From positions 1 through 64,000 of the forward strand of contig NZ_VWXX01000001.1 of assembly GCF_008632335.1 (NCBI RefSeq): DNA of 64,000 bases, written 5' to 3'. Source of the stretch: Thiohalocapsa marina (GTDB taxonomy: Bacteria > Pseudomonadota > Gammaproteobacteria > Chromatiales > Chromatiaceae). Every line of letters begins with the position of its first letter. The first letter of the stretch is position 1. A program made the translations under genes and the position numbers. Of this stretch, positions 48,312 through 57,011 are shown in pieces. A model generated the notes under the pieces. The model was not told the DNA's origin. It worked only from the letters and a program-made list of their open reading frames with translations, and made no database searches.

Positions 48312-49468
48312 GCCACGGCCGCTCAGGTCGCGGTAGCTTCACTCGGGTGCCTGCTGCATACAGGCCGCGTCCGCGCTCGCTGATGGCAGTCATGCTGGCC
48401 CTGGCCCTGGTTCATGGGCCGGCTGCTGCCCTCGCCGACGAAACCGCTGCGACCTCGGCCTCGATACCTGCGGTAACCGCCGCCGCAGACCGGGCGGCAG
48501 TGTCGGTCACCACCGTGCCCTTGGCGACGGTGCTGGTGCCGGCGCAGCGTGATGTTCCGGCCACCGTCATCGCCATCGACGCGCCGGCCCTGGGCGCCGA
48601 GATCAGCGCGCGCATCGAGTCCATCGCGGTTCGGGTCGGCGACCGGGTCCAGTCCGGTGACCCGCTGGTCCGCCTGGACTGCCGGGTCTACCAGTCGCGG
48701 CTGGCCGCCGCCCAGGCCAGTCTGGCGGAGCTGGAGGCGCGGCGCCGGTTCGCCCAAAGCCAGCTGGACCGCGCGCTGGACCTGAAGCGCAAGGACAGCA
48801 TCAGCGACGAGATCGTCGATCAGCGCCGCAGCGAGCTGGACAGCCTGAGCGCCACCATGGACGTGCAGCGACAGACGCTGGTGCAGGCCGGGCTTGACGT
48901 GGAACGCTGCACGGTGCGGGCCCCTTTTGCCGGCGTCGTCACCGAGCGGCTAGCGGACACCGGCGGGCTGGCCAGCCCCGGCACGCTGTTGCTGCGGCTG
49001 GTGTCCACCGGGCGGATTGAGCTCAGCGCCCGGCTGCGCGAAGGCGACATCGCAGGTCTGTTGCAGGCCACAGCGTTGCGCTTCACCCATGCCGGGACGG
49101 ACCATGCAGTAGAGGTGCGCCGGGTGCTGCCCGTGGTGGATGAACGGCTGCGCACACGCGAGGTCCGGCTGGCCTTCAGGGCTGAGGCGGCCCCCACTCA
49201 TCCCCCGGTCCATCCCCCCGCCGGTGCCGCCGGCCGGCTGGTCTGGCACGACGGTCAATGGCGGCTGCCGGCCCAGTACCTGGTGCGACGCGAAGGACAG
49301 CTGGGACTGTTCCATGCCGAAGGTGCCCGAGCCCGCTTCCATCCCCTGCCCCGGGCCATCGAAGGCCAGGCGGCGGTGGTGGACCTGTCCGGCGATACTG
49401 CGCTGATCGTCGACGGTCGCCAGCGCCTGCGTCCGGGCGAGGCCGTGGTGGTCGTGGCGGAAGATTGA
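48308..49468 (+). CDS. RND efflux periplasmic adaptor (membrane fusion protein)
   Basis: A 386-residue HlyD/AcrA-like adaptor that would link an RND pump to an outer-membrane channel. After a basic N-terminus and the signal-type helix SLMAVMLALALVHGPAAALA it has a lipoyl-like half (GAEISARIESIAVRVGDRVQSGDPLVRLD), an alpha hairpin (AAAQASLAELEARRRFAQSQL, DEIVDQRRSELDSLSATM), the second lipoyl half (RAPFAGVVTERLADTGG), and beta-barrel segments. It is somewhat divergent in the membrane-proximal domain. GTG 48308 overlaps the thiO stop. The RND pump follows after 76 bases. No outer-membrane factor gene is nearby. Confidence 0.9.
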   Translation: MSHGRSGRGSFTRVPAAYRPRPRSLMAVMLALALVHGPAAALADETAATSASIPAVTAAADRAAVSVTTVPLATVLVPAQRDVPATVIAIDAPALGAEISARIESIAVRVGDRVQSGDPLVRLDCRVYQSRLAAAQASLAELEARRRFAQSQLDRALDLKRKDSISDEIVDQRRSELDSLSATMDVQRQTLVQAGLDVERCTVRAPFAGVVTERLADTGGLASPGTLLLRLVSTGRIELSARLREGDIAGLLQATALRFTHAGTDHAVEVRRVLPVVDERLRTREVRLAFRAEAAPTHPPVHPPAGAAGRLVWHDGQWRLPAQYLVRREGQLGLFHAEGARARFHPLPRAIEGQAAVVDLSGDTALIVDGRQRLRPGEAVVVVAED

Positions 49469-49544
49469 CAGCTATTCGGATCTGGACCCGAACTCGAAAT
49501 CGGACCCGCACCGGAACACAACGACCTACTTCCAAGACGACGGC

Positions 49545-52500
49545 ATGTATCGGCAACTGTTGCGCAACCATGTGCTGGCCAACCTGACCTTCGCGCTGGT
49601 GCTGGTCGTGGGCCTGCTGGCCTATCTCGGCCTGCCGCGGCAGCAGGACCCGACGCTGAACTTCAACTGGATCATCATCAGTACCGTGCTGCCCGGCGCG
49701 GCGGCGCTGGACGTCGAGAAAAAGGTCACCGATCCGCTGGAGGACGCCCTGCGCCGGGTGCAGGACATCAAGTTCGTCTCTTCCAACAGCCGCGAATCCA
49801 TCTCCAGCATCCTGGTGCGCTTCGAAGACATCGACCCGCGCACCTTCGACAAGCGCGTCAACGACCTGCGGCGCGAGGTGCAGAACGCCCAGGACGAGAT
49901 GCCGGCCGCCGCCGAGGACCCGATCATCCTGGAGATCACCAGCGCCAACGCCTTCCCGTCGGCGTCGCTGGTGGTGGTGGGTCAGGCGGACGACGAAACC
50001 CTGCGGATCCAGGCGCGCAACGTGGAAAAGGACCTGGAGCGCATGACCGGGGTGGACCGGGTGGATCCCCTGGGTCTGGCGGACCCGGAGTTGCACATCG
50101 CGTTCGATCCGCTGCGGCTCGAGGCCCTGGGGCTGTCGCCGGGCCAGGTCGCCGATACGGTCACCGCCTTCTTCCAGGACATCGCCGCCGGCGATGCCCG
50201 CGTTGGCGAGCAGAGCTGGCTGGTGCGGGTGGTGGGCTCGGACGCCGATCCGACCCACCTGGCGCGGCGGCCGGTGGTCGGTGCCCCGGGCGAGGTGCTG
50301 CTGGCTGACATCGCCCAGGTGTCCCGGGCCCGCGAGGAGCCGGCAGAACTGGTGAGCTTCGACGGCCGCCCGGCGGTGCTGCTGGCCGTCATGAAGCAGG
50401 CGGACAGCAACACCCTGGAACTGGTGGCGCGGATCAGGGACTACATCGACGCGCGCAATGCCCTGAGCGACCGCACCGGCGTCGAGCTGGTGCTCAGCGA
50501 CGACCAGACGGTGCCCACGGTGAACGCCATCCGGCTGATGCAGAACAATGCCCTGATCGGCCTGTTCCTGGTGCTGGCCGTGGCCTGGACCTTTCTCGGC
50601 GTGCGCATCGCCACGCTCACGGCCATCGGCATCCCGTTCGTGCTGGCGGGCACCTTCCTGCTGCTCGGGGCCCTGGGCCAGACCCTGAACGTGATGGTCC
50701 TGCTGGGGGTGGTCATCGTGCTGGGCATGCTGGTGGACGACGCGGTGGTGGTGGTGGAGGCCATCTATCACCGGCTGCGCCAGGGCATGGACGCCACCGA
50801 CGCGGCGCTGGCCGCCCTGCGCGAGGTTGCCGCGCCAGTGACGGCGGCTGTGCTCACCACCATGGCGGCCTTCGGTCCGCTGCTGCTGATGCCGGGCATG
50901 CTCGGTGACTTCATGCGCGTGGTGCCCATGGTGGTGGTGCTGGCGCTGGCCCTGTCGCTGCTGGAGGCCTTCTGGATGCTACCGGCCCATGTCATCGCCG
51001 CGCGGGTGAGCTTTCGCCGGCCGTCGCGATTCCAGCGCTGGCGCATGCGCCTGACCCATCGGTTGCAGATCCGCTACGTACGAGCCCTTGTGCTGGCGCT
51101 GCGCCATCGCGGGCTGGCGCTGGGACTGGCGGGGGTGCTGTTCGGCGGTGCGGTGGCGGCCATCGCCGCGGGGCTGGTGCGACTGGATTTCTTTGCCGCC
51201 GACACCGTGCGCCTGTTCTACGTGAATGTGGAGATGCCACCGGAGACGCCGCTGGATCAGACCCTGGCCAAGGTGCGGCAGATCGAGCAGAAGGTGCAGG
51301 CCCGGGTGCGGCCCGGCGAGGTCCGTGCCATGGTCGCCTACGCCGGCAACATGTTCACCGAGACCGAGGCCCGTCTCGGCGACCAGTACGGCCAGCTCCT
51401 GGTGGGGCTGAACCCCGTCGGGCCGGGGCTGCGCTCGGTGGAGGCCATGATCGAGTCCATGCGCGCGGAGGTCATGGCCACGCCGGGGCCAGTGCAGATC
51501 TCGTTTCTGCGCCTGGCCGGCGGACCGCCGGCGGAGAAACCCATCAATGTCAAGGTGCGCGGCGACGACTACGACGAACTGCGCGCCGCGGCGGATGCGG
51601 TGCGCGACATCCTGAGCGGTCTGCCGGGGGTGTCCGATATCCAGGACGACGCCAGTCGCGGCCGCTCGGAGCTGGTGCTGCGCCTGGATGCGGATGCCAT
51701 CAACCGCGCTGGCCTGGATCCACTGGAGGTCAGTCGCAGTGTGCAGTTGCTGATCGACGGGCTGGTGGTGGCGGACCTGCGCCATGCCGGCGAAAAGGTG
51801 GAGGTGCGGGTCAAGGCCGCGCGCCGGGCGAATGCCGACATCGCCGACCTGCTGCAGGTGCGCCTGCCGCTGGCGGAGGGCGGTGCCATCCCGCTGGCGG
51901 AACTGGTGCAGGAGACGCGTCAGCAGGGGCTCGGCAACATCCGGCACTACGACTTCCGCCGCGCCATCACCGTGGAGGCGGACCTGACCGATCCGGCGCT
52001 GGACACGGTGACCGCCAACCGGCGCATCGCCGAGGCCTGGCAGAGGGTGCAGCCGCAGTTTCCCGGCATCGATCTGGACTTTGCCGGTCAGCTCGACGAC
52101 ATCCAGGAGAGCATCGACCAGCTGACGCTGCTGTTCGTGCTCGGCGTCGGCCTGATGTATGCCATCCTGGGCACGCAATTCCGCAGCTACCTGCAGCCGC
52201 TGATCATCCTCAGCACAGTGCCCATGGCCTTTACCGGGGTGGTCTTCGGCCTGCTGATCACCAGCAACCCGCTGAGCCTGTATACGCTCTACGGGGTGGT
52301 GGCGCTGGCCGGCATCGCGGTCAACGCCGCCATCGTACTGATCTCCGCCGCCAATCAGCGTCTGCGCGACGGTATGAGCCTGCTGCATGCCACCGTCTAT
52401 GCCGCGCGGCGGCGTTTCATCCCGGTGCTGATCACCTCGCTGACCACCATCGCCGGGCTGTTTTCCCTGGCCACCGGGCTCGGCGGTCACTCGCTGGTCT

Positions 52501-52673
52501 GGGGGCCGGTGGCCACGGCCATCGTCTGGGGGCTCGGCTTCTCCACCGTGCTGACGCTGATCGTGATCCCGCTGCTGTATCAGCTGTTCATGGCCCGCCG
52601 TGCGCCATCGCCCGACGGACCTCGGCCACCAGTTGCCGCAGCAGCGGATCGGCGGGAACGGCCTGCCCCATGA
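49545..52673 (+). CDS. RND-family efflux transporter permease
   Basis: A 1042-residue inner-membrane pump of the AcrB/MexB superfamily, normal in length. Twelve helices and two large periplasmic loops are evident. The porter domain starts after FALVLVVGLLAYLGLPRQQDP, a first-helix hallmark. Helix 4 carries the proton-relay pair in VIVLGMLVDDAVVVVEAIYH, and helix 10 has the lysine-equivalent region around YGVVALAGIAVNAAIVLISA. It is driven by proton influx; the substrate cannot be predicted. The C-terminal 29 codons overlap sdhE on the opposite strand. With the upstream adaptor it forms an incomplete tripartite system. Confidence 0.93.
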   Translation: MYRQLLRNHVLANLTFALVLVVGLLAYLGLPRQQDPTLNFNWIIISTVLPGAAALDVEKKVTDPLEDALRRVQDIKFVSSNSRESISSILVRFEDIDPRTFDKRVNDLRREVQNAQDEMPAAAEDPIILEITSANAFPSASLVVVGQADDETLRIQARNVEKDLERMTGVDRVDPLGLADPELHIAFDPLRLEALGLSPGQVADTVTAFFQDIAAGDARVGEQSWLVRVVGSDADPTHLARRPVVGAPGEVLLADIAQVSRAREEPAELVSFDGRPAVLLAVMKQADSNTLELVARIRDYIDARNALSDRTGVELVLSDDQTVPTVNAIRLMQNNALIGLFLVLAVAWTFLGVRIATLTAIGIPFVLAGTFLLLGALGQTLNVMVLLGVVIVLGMLVDDAVVVVEAIYHRLRQGMDATDAALAALREVAAPVTAAVLTTMAAFGPLLLMPGMLGDFMRVVPMVVVLALALSLLEAFWMLPAHVIAARVSFRRPSRFQRWRMRLTHRLQIRYVRALVLALRHRGLALGLAGVLFGGAVAAIAAGLVRLDFFAADTVRLFYVNVEMPPETPLDQTLAKVRQIEQKVQARVRPGEVRAMVAYAGNMFTETEARLGDQYGQLLVGLNPVGPGLRSVEAMIESMRAEVMATPGPVQISFLRLAGGPPAEKPINVKVRGDDYDELRAAADAVRDILSGLPGVSDIQDDASRGRSELVLRLDADAINRAGLDPLEVSRSVQLLIDGLVVADLRHAGEKVEVRVKAARRANADIADLLQVRLPLAEGGAIPLAELVQETRQQGLGNIRHYDFRRAITVEADLTDPALDTVTANRRIAEAWQRVQPQFPGIDLDFAGQLDDIQESIDQLTLLFVLGVGLMYAILGTQFRSYLQPLIILSTVPMAFTGVVFGLLITSNPLSLYTLYGVVALAGIAVNAAIVLISAANQRLRDGMSLLHATVYAARRRFIPVLITSLTTIAGLFSLATGLGGHSLVWGPVATAIVWGLGFSTVLTLIVIPLLYQLFMARRAPSPDGPRPPVAAAADRRERPAP

Positions 52674-52893
52674 ACCAGTCGTAGATGATCTGGTCCTGAT
52701 AGCCAAGCAGTCGCTCGAACGCTTGGCGCTGTTGCGGCGGCAGGTCCGTGAAGGCGAGGTCCAGGAAGCGGTTCAGCAACAGGTCCAGTTCCAGCATGCC
52801 GCGACGGCATTGCCAGCGCAGGCGAACCTGCTCCTGATCCGCTTCCTGCTCCAGCCCCTGCGCTGGTTCAGGGTTCTGCGGCGCTGCGCTCAC
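52588..52893 (-). CDS. sdhE: FAD assembly factor SdhE
   Basis: SdhE promotes covalent attachment of FAD to succinate dehydrogenase subunit A. The 101-residue protein has the family signature RLRWQCRRGMLELDLLLNRFL, whose RGxxE motif contacts SdhA, and LLGYQDQIIYDWFMGQ with a helical C-terminus. The N-terminus is about 20 residues longer than in E. coli and acidic. It follows sdhB with a four-base overlap, which confirms the identity, and overlaps the 3' end of the convergent RND gene by 86 bases. Confidence 0.94.
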   Translation of the reverse strand: MSAAPQNPEPAQGLEQEADQEQVRLRWQCRRGMLELDLLLNRFLDLAFTDLPPQQRQAFERLLGYQDQIIYDWFMGQAVPADPLLRQLVAEVRRAMAHGGP

Positions 52894-53582
52894 ACCGACT
52901 TCTCGAGCATCAGATCCTTGATCTGGCCGATGGCCTTGGTGGGGTTCAGCCCCTTGGGACAGACCTCGACGCAGTTCATGATGGTGTGGCAGCGGAACAG
53001 CTTGTAGGGGCCTTCCAGCGCATCCAGCCGCTCGTCGGTGGCCTGGTCACGGCTGTCCGCCAGGAAGCGCCAGGACTGCAGCAGCGCCGCCGGGCCGTGG
53101 AACTTGTCCGGATTCCACCAGAACGACGGACAGGCGGTGGAGCAGCAGCCGCAGAGGATGCACTCGTACAGACCGTCGAGCTTATCGCGCTCTTCCGGTG
53201 ACTGCAGGATCTCCTGTTCCGGCAACGGGTCCTTGCGCACCAGGTAGGGCTGCACGTTGCGGTACTGTTCGTAGAACTGGGTCATGTCCACGACCAGGTC
53301 GCGGATCACCGGCCGCCCCGGAAACGGGCGTACCTCGATGGGCTGTTTGAGGTCGGCCACCAGGGTGACGCAGGCCAACATGTTCTTGCCGTTGACGTTC
53401 ATGCCATCGGAGCCACAGACGCCCTCGCCGCAGGAGTGGCGGAAGGCGAAGGTCTCGTCCTGGGCCTTGATCTCCAGCAGCGCCTCGCGCAGCATCATGC
53501 CCGGACGCTCCTCGACCTCGAAGGTCTGCATCCGCGGCTTGGTATCGGTCTCGGGGTGATAACGGTAAACGCTGATCTTCAT
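52890..53582 (-). CDS. sdhB: Succinate dehydrogenase iron-sulfur subunit SdhB
   Basis: SdhB carries three iron-sulfur clusters that pass electrons from the flavin in SdhA to quinone. The 230-residue protein shows the [2Fe-2S] motif RHSCGEGVCGSDGMNVNGKN and later Cys, the [4Fe-4S] motif CILCGCCSTACPSFWW and the [3Fe-4S] motif FRCHTIMNCVEVCPKGLNP. The fixed order sdhC-D-A-B-E is kept. It starts two bases after the sdhA stop and overlaps sdhE. Confidence 0.97.
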   Translation of the reverse strand: MKISVYRYHPETDTKPRMQTFEVEERPGMMLREALLEIKAQDETFAFRHSCGEGVCGSDGMNVNGKNMLACVTLVADLKQPIEVRPFPGRPVIRDLVVDMTQFYEQYRNVQPYLVRKDPLPEQEILQSPEERDKLDGLYECILCGCCSTACPSFWWNPDKFHGPAALLQSWRFLADSRDQATDERLDALEGPYKLFRCHTIMNCVEVCPKGLNPTKAIGQIKDLMLEKSV

Positions 53583-53584
53583 GC

Positions 53585-55348
53585 TCAGTACACCCTGGCC
53601 TTGGGCGGAAAGGACTCGACGGTAAGCGGCTTGGTGCGCACGGGCTTGAAGTCCATGCGGTCGCCGTCGCGTGCATAGAGGCTGTGCCGCATCCAGCGCT
53701 CATCGTCGCGCTCGGGGAAATCCACCCGCGAGTGGGCGCCGCGGCTCTCTTCGCGGTGCAGCGCAGACATCAGGGTGGCCATGCCAACGTCCACCAGGTT
53801 GTCCAGTTCCAGCGCCTCGATGCGGGCGGTGTTGAATACCTTGCTGTGATCCTGCAGACGCACGTCCTCGACGCGCGCACGTAAGGCATTCAGCTTCTCC
53901 ACGCCGGCGGCCATGGTCTCGTGGTCGCGGAACACGCCGCAGTGGTCTTCCATCAACTTGCGCAGTTCGGCCTTGACCGCATGCACGCTGTCGCCGTCGC
54001 CGGTGCGCTCCCAGCGTTGCAGTCGCGCCAGGGCAGGCTCGATGTCCGCATCGCGCATGGGGCGATGGTTCGGATTCTCCGCCACGTAACGCAGGATGTC
54101 GGTACCGGCGGCGCGGCCGAACACCAGGATGTCCAGCAGCGAGTTGCCACCCAGGCGGTTGGCACCATGGACCGACACGCAGGCGCATTCACCGGCGGCG
54201 TAGAGGCCCGGAACCACTTCTTCCGGTCCGTGCCGTGCCGGCGCGACGACCCGGGCGTTACGGTCGGTGGGGATGCCGCCCATGGCATAGTGCGCGGTGG
54301 GGAATACAGGAATCGCGTCCTTGGCCGGATCGATGCCGAGGAAGACGCGGCAGATGTCGCTGATGCCCGGCAGTCGGTGGTGCACCACATCGGCGCCCAG
54401 GTGGTCCAGCTTGAGCAGCACGTGGTCCTTGTTCGGCCCGCAGCCGCGGCCTTCGCGGATCTCGGTGACCATGGAGCGGGACACCACGTCGCGGCTGGCC
54501 AGGTCAAGGGCGCGCGGTGCGTAGCGCTCCATGAAGCGCTCGCCGTCGGCGTTGACCAGGAAGCCGCCCTCGCCGCGGGCGCCCTCGGTAATCAGCATGC
54601 CCTTGCCGGCGACGCCGGTGGGATGGAACTGGTAGAACTCCATGTCCTGCAGCGGAACGCCCGCGCGCAGGGCCATGGCCATGCCGTCGCCGGTGTTGAT
54701 GAAGGCGTTGGTGGTGGTGCGGAAGACCTGGCCGTTGCCGCCGGTGGCCAGCAGCGTCGACTTGGCCTCGATGACCAGGGGCTCGCCGGTCTCGATGTCC
54801 AGCGTCAGCGCGCCGATGGCCACGCCCTCTTCGTCGCGGATCAGGTCGACGGCGAAGTATTCGTCGAAGAAGTGGGTCCTGGCGCGGACGTTCTGTTGAT
54901 ACAGCGTGTGCAGGATGGCGTGCCCGGTGCGGTCGGCCGCCGCACAGGTGCGCGCCGCCTGGTCGCCGCCGAAGTCCTGGCTCTGGCCGCCGAAGGCGCG
55001 CTGGTAGATCTTGCCGTTGTCGAGCCGCGAGAAGGGCACGCCGGCGTGTTCCAGTTCGTAGACCGTCGGGATGGCCTCGCGGCACATATACTCGATGGCG
55101 TCCTGGTCACCCAGGTAGTCGGAGCCCTTGACGGTGTCGAACATGTGCCAATGCCAGTTGTCCGGCAGCACATTGGCCAGGGCGGCATTGACGCCGCCCT
55201 GAGCGGCGACGGTATGGGAGCGGGTGGGGAACACCTTCGACACCACGGCCACCCGCAGGTCGGCGCTGGCAAGGCGCAGCGCCGCGTTGAGTCCGGCGCC
55301 GCCGGCGCCGATGATCAGGGCGTCGAATTTTCTGTGAGGTATGGGCAT
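53585..55348 (-). CDS. sdhA: Succinate dehydrogenase flavoprotein subunit SdhA
   Basis: SdhA oxidises succinate to fumarate on covalently bound FAD. The 587-residue protein has the FAD loop ALIIGAGGAGLNAALRLA, RSHTVAAQGGVNAAL with the His that binds FAD, HPTGVAGKGMLITEGARGEG, the substrate-binding Arg/His region in MGGIPTDRNARVVAP and VPGLYAAGECACVSVHGANR. The C-terminal helical domain is complete. The gene follows sdhD by 26 bases on the minus strand and precedes sdhB by two. Confidence 0.97.
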   Translation of the reverse strand: MPIPHRKFDALIIGAGGAGLNAALRLASADLRVAVVSKVFPTRSHTVAAQGGVNAALANVLPDNWHWHMFDTVKGSDYLGDQDAIEYMCREAIPTVYELEHAGVPFSRLDNGKIYQRAFGGQSQDFGGDQAARTCAAADRTGHAILHTLYQQNVRARTHFFDEYFAVDLIRDEEGVAIGALTLDIETGEPLVIEAKSTLLATGGNGQVFRTTTNAFINTGDGMAMALRAGVPLQDMEFYQFHPTGVAGKGMLITEGARGEGGFLVNADGERFMERYAPRALDLASRDVVSRSMVTEIREGRGCGPNKDHVLLKLDHLGADVVHHRLPGISDICRVFLGIDPAKDAIPVFPTAHYAMGGIPTDRNARVVAPARHGPEEVVPGLYAAGECACVSVHGANRLGGNSLLDILVFGRAAGTDILRYVAENPNHRPMRDADIEPALARLQRWERTGDGDSVHAVKAELRKLMEDHCGVFRDHETMAAGVEKLNALRARVEDVRLQDHSKVFNTARIEALELDNLVDVGMATLMSALHREESRGAHSRVDFPERDDERWMRHSLYARDGDRMDFKPVRTKPLTVESFPPKARVY

Positions 55349-55374
55349 GACGGATTCCGCTGCTGGGGCCGGGA

Positions 55375-55716
55375 TCAGGCGATCCGGGCGACGATGATGG
55401 CCTGCACGGCCCAGAGTCCGGAGGCGAGAAATAGCAAGCCGAACAGGCTCAGGGCAGTGACCCGAAGGCCGATGGGCTTGACATAGTCCATGAGGACATC
55501 ACGGATGCCGACCCAGGCATGGGCCAGCAGCACGGGGACGAAAACCAGCAGCCCCACGGCCACCCAGGGCGTGGTCACCCAGGCGATCATGGCGGCATGG
55601 TCGGCGGGCGCGGCAAAGGCGAAGCGGATGGCCAGGTAGGTGCCGAACAGGGCCAGGTAGATGGCGCTGACCCGCTGGATCACCCAGGCCTTCAGTCCGG
55701 AGGCACGGCGACTCAT
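55375..55716 (-). CDS. sdhD: Succinate dehydrogenase membrane anchor SdhD
   Basis: SdhD is one of two membrane anchors that bind haem b and quinone. The 113-residue protein has three helices: the first is VIQRVSAIYLALFGTYLAIR, the second VGLLVFVPVLLAHAWVGIRD with the His typical of the haem ligand and Tyr/Asp (LMDYVKPIGLR) near the quinone site, and a third near the C-terminus. It overlaps sdhC by four bases. Confidence 0.93.
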   Translation of the reverse strand: MSRRASGLKAWVIQRVSAIYLALFGTYLAIRFAFAAPADHAAMIAWVTTPWVAVGLLVFVPVLLAHAWVGIRDVLMDYVKPIGLRVTALSLFGLLFLASGLWAVQAIIVARIA

Positions 55717-56090
55717 AGCAGCATTCCCCCACCGATGAAGAGAGTGACCGCCAAGGCGGCGAACAGGGCCGTCCAGGCGCTGCGGCGAGCGGCGGGGCGA
55801 TCCACGCCCCAGCCCAGGTCGATGAGCAGGTAGCGAACCCCGGCAAACAGATGGTGCAGCAGGGCCCAGGCCATCAGCAGCAGCAGGAGCCTGACCAGTG
55901 GCTGTGAGACCAGGCCGGCCACGCTGGCGAAGCCCGCGGGACCGGACAGGGCCGTCGCGAACAACGCAGCCAGCACCGGTATGGCCAGCACCATCAGCAC
56001 GCCGCTGACGCGGTGCAGGATCGAAACGACACCTGGAACGGGCAGCCTGATGCGCCAGGGTTCCAGGAAGACAGGGCGGTTGGTTGTCAT
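55713..56090 (-). CDS. sdhC: Succinate dehydrogenase cytochrome b556 subunit SdhC
   Basis: SdhC is the larger membrane anchor of complex II. The 125-residue protein starts MTTNRPVFLEPWRIRLPVPG and has the signature SILHRVSGVLMVLAIPVL, a second helix around LLLLLMAWALLHHLFAGVRY with the haem-ligand His, and LLIDLGWGVDR. The ATG at 56090 is preceded by GAGGAGTACG, which decides the start although the frame is open further. First gene of the sdh operon. No promoter can be assigned with confidence in the 266-base upstream region. Confidence 0.95.
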   Translation of the reverse strand: MTTNRPVFLEPWRIRLPVPGVVSILHRVSGVLMVLAIPVLAALFATALSGPAGFASVAGLVSQPLVRLLLLLMAWALLHHLFAGVRYLLIDLGWGVDRPAARRSAWTALFAALAVTLFIGGGMLL

Positions 56091-56356
56091 CGTACTCCTC
56101 TGGTTTCGAGTCCTGATGTTAGTTTGTTGGGCCGGATCCGAGGCCAATTTGTGCAGTGCAGCAGAGTATACGGGCCATCGTGTTGCTGGCAAGCCCGAGC
56201 GGCCAATAGTCAGCATCCCGCTAGCGAATACTACAAACCCTGCCCCAGCAACGATTGCGCCGGACTTGTTCCTGGTCAGCCTCCGGAGACCAGCCCTGGG
56301 TATACACTCGGGTCTGATAGTTGGGCCGTGATGAATGTGGCCCCGAGGAGACCAGA

Positions 56357-56746
56357 ATGCGACTGCATATTCGGCTGGAGACCCTGTGCAATCTGATTGC
56401 GCTGGCCCGTGAGTTCCAGGCCAAGGAAGAGGTGGTGATTCCGGAGATTCCGAACAGCCCCACGGAGGACTGGGCGCTGCAAGTGCTCGCCGACCACATG
56501 GACGACTATACCCTGGCGGAGTTCCGCGGCATCGTCGAGGACATGTCCGAACGTCAGCGGGCCGAACTGGTGGCGCTGATGTGGCTGGGCCGCGGCGATT
56601 ATGCCATCGACGAGTGGGAGCAGGCAGTGGATGACGCCCTTGGCGACTTCAGTATCCGCGCCGCGGAATATGTACTGGCGCATCCGATGATCTCGGATCA
56701 CTTCGAGGAGGGGCTGATCGCCCACGGTCTGTCCTGCGAGGACTAA
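56357..56746 (+). CDS. DUF3775 family protein
   Basis: A 129-residue soluble protein of the DUF3775 family, function unknown. The N-terminal part (LCNLIALAREFQAKEEVVIP) leads into LAEFRGIVEDMSERQRAELVALMWLGRGDY, the conserved core, and the protein ends in YVLAHPMISDHFEEGLIAHG. It is acidic and helical, without signal or metal motifs. GAGGAGACCAG before ATG 56357 is a strong binding site. It is divergent from sdhC, followed by the intergenic repeat and hairpins. Confidence 0.88.
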   Translation: MRLHIRLETLCNLIALAREFQAKEEVVIPEIPNSPTEDWALQVLADHMDDYTLAEFRGIVEDMSERQRAELVALMWLGRGDYAIDEWEQAVDDALGDFSIRAAEYVLAHPMISDHFEEGLIAHGLSCED

Positions 56747-56753
56747 GGAGGCG

Positions 56754-56810
56754 CCGATTTATTGGCCTCCAGGCCAACAATCAGCACGCGCTTGGAAAAC
56801 GCGGTTTCCG
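56754..56810. repeat. Intergenic double-hairpin repeat, copy C
   Basis: The element begins CCGATTTATTGGCCT and pairs TGGCCT (56763-56768) with AGGCCA (56771-56776) and GATT with AATC. The second palindrome is GGAAAACGCGGTTTCC at 56794-56809. It agrees with the copy at 8221 in about 49 of 58 positions and more loosely with the copy at 20381. It follows the DUF3775 stop by seven bases. Confidence 0.75.
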
Positions 56811-56818
56811 CATCGCTG

Positions 56819-56867
56819 CATTTTCAGCCGCGTGCGCCGCTGAAAATGGCGGGGCCTCCTGCCCCGC
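56819..56867. terminator. Two adjacent perfect stem-loops between convergent genes
   Basis: CATTTTCAGC (56819-56828) pairs perfectly with GCTGAAAATG (56839-56848). Immediately after it, GCGGGGC (56849-56855) pairs with GCCCCGC (56861-56867). Both lie between the convergent DUF3775 and thioredoxin-fold genes, right behind a repeat copy. Bidirectional termination is plausible, but neither stem has a long T-run. Confidence 0.55.
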
Positions 56868-57011
56868 GCGGGAAATGCAGAATAGATCAACATTCCCCGA
56901 AGACCAGGCCTGAGCCTCGCGCTCCCTAGACGGACCCGCCCCATCGGTCAGTGGCAACGGTCTCGTAGCACACCATGCTCGAACCCGAACCGATGTGTCG
57001 GATCGGGCAGG

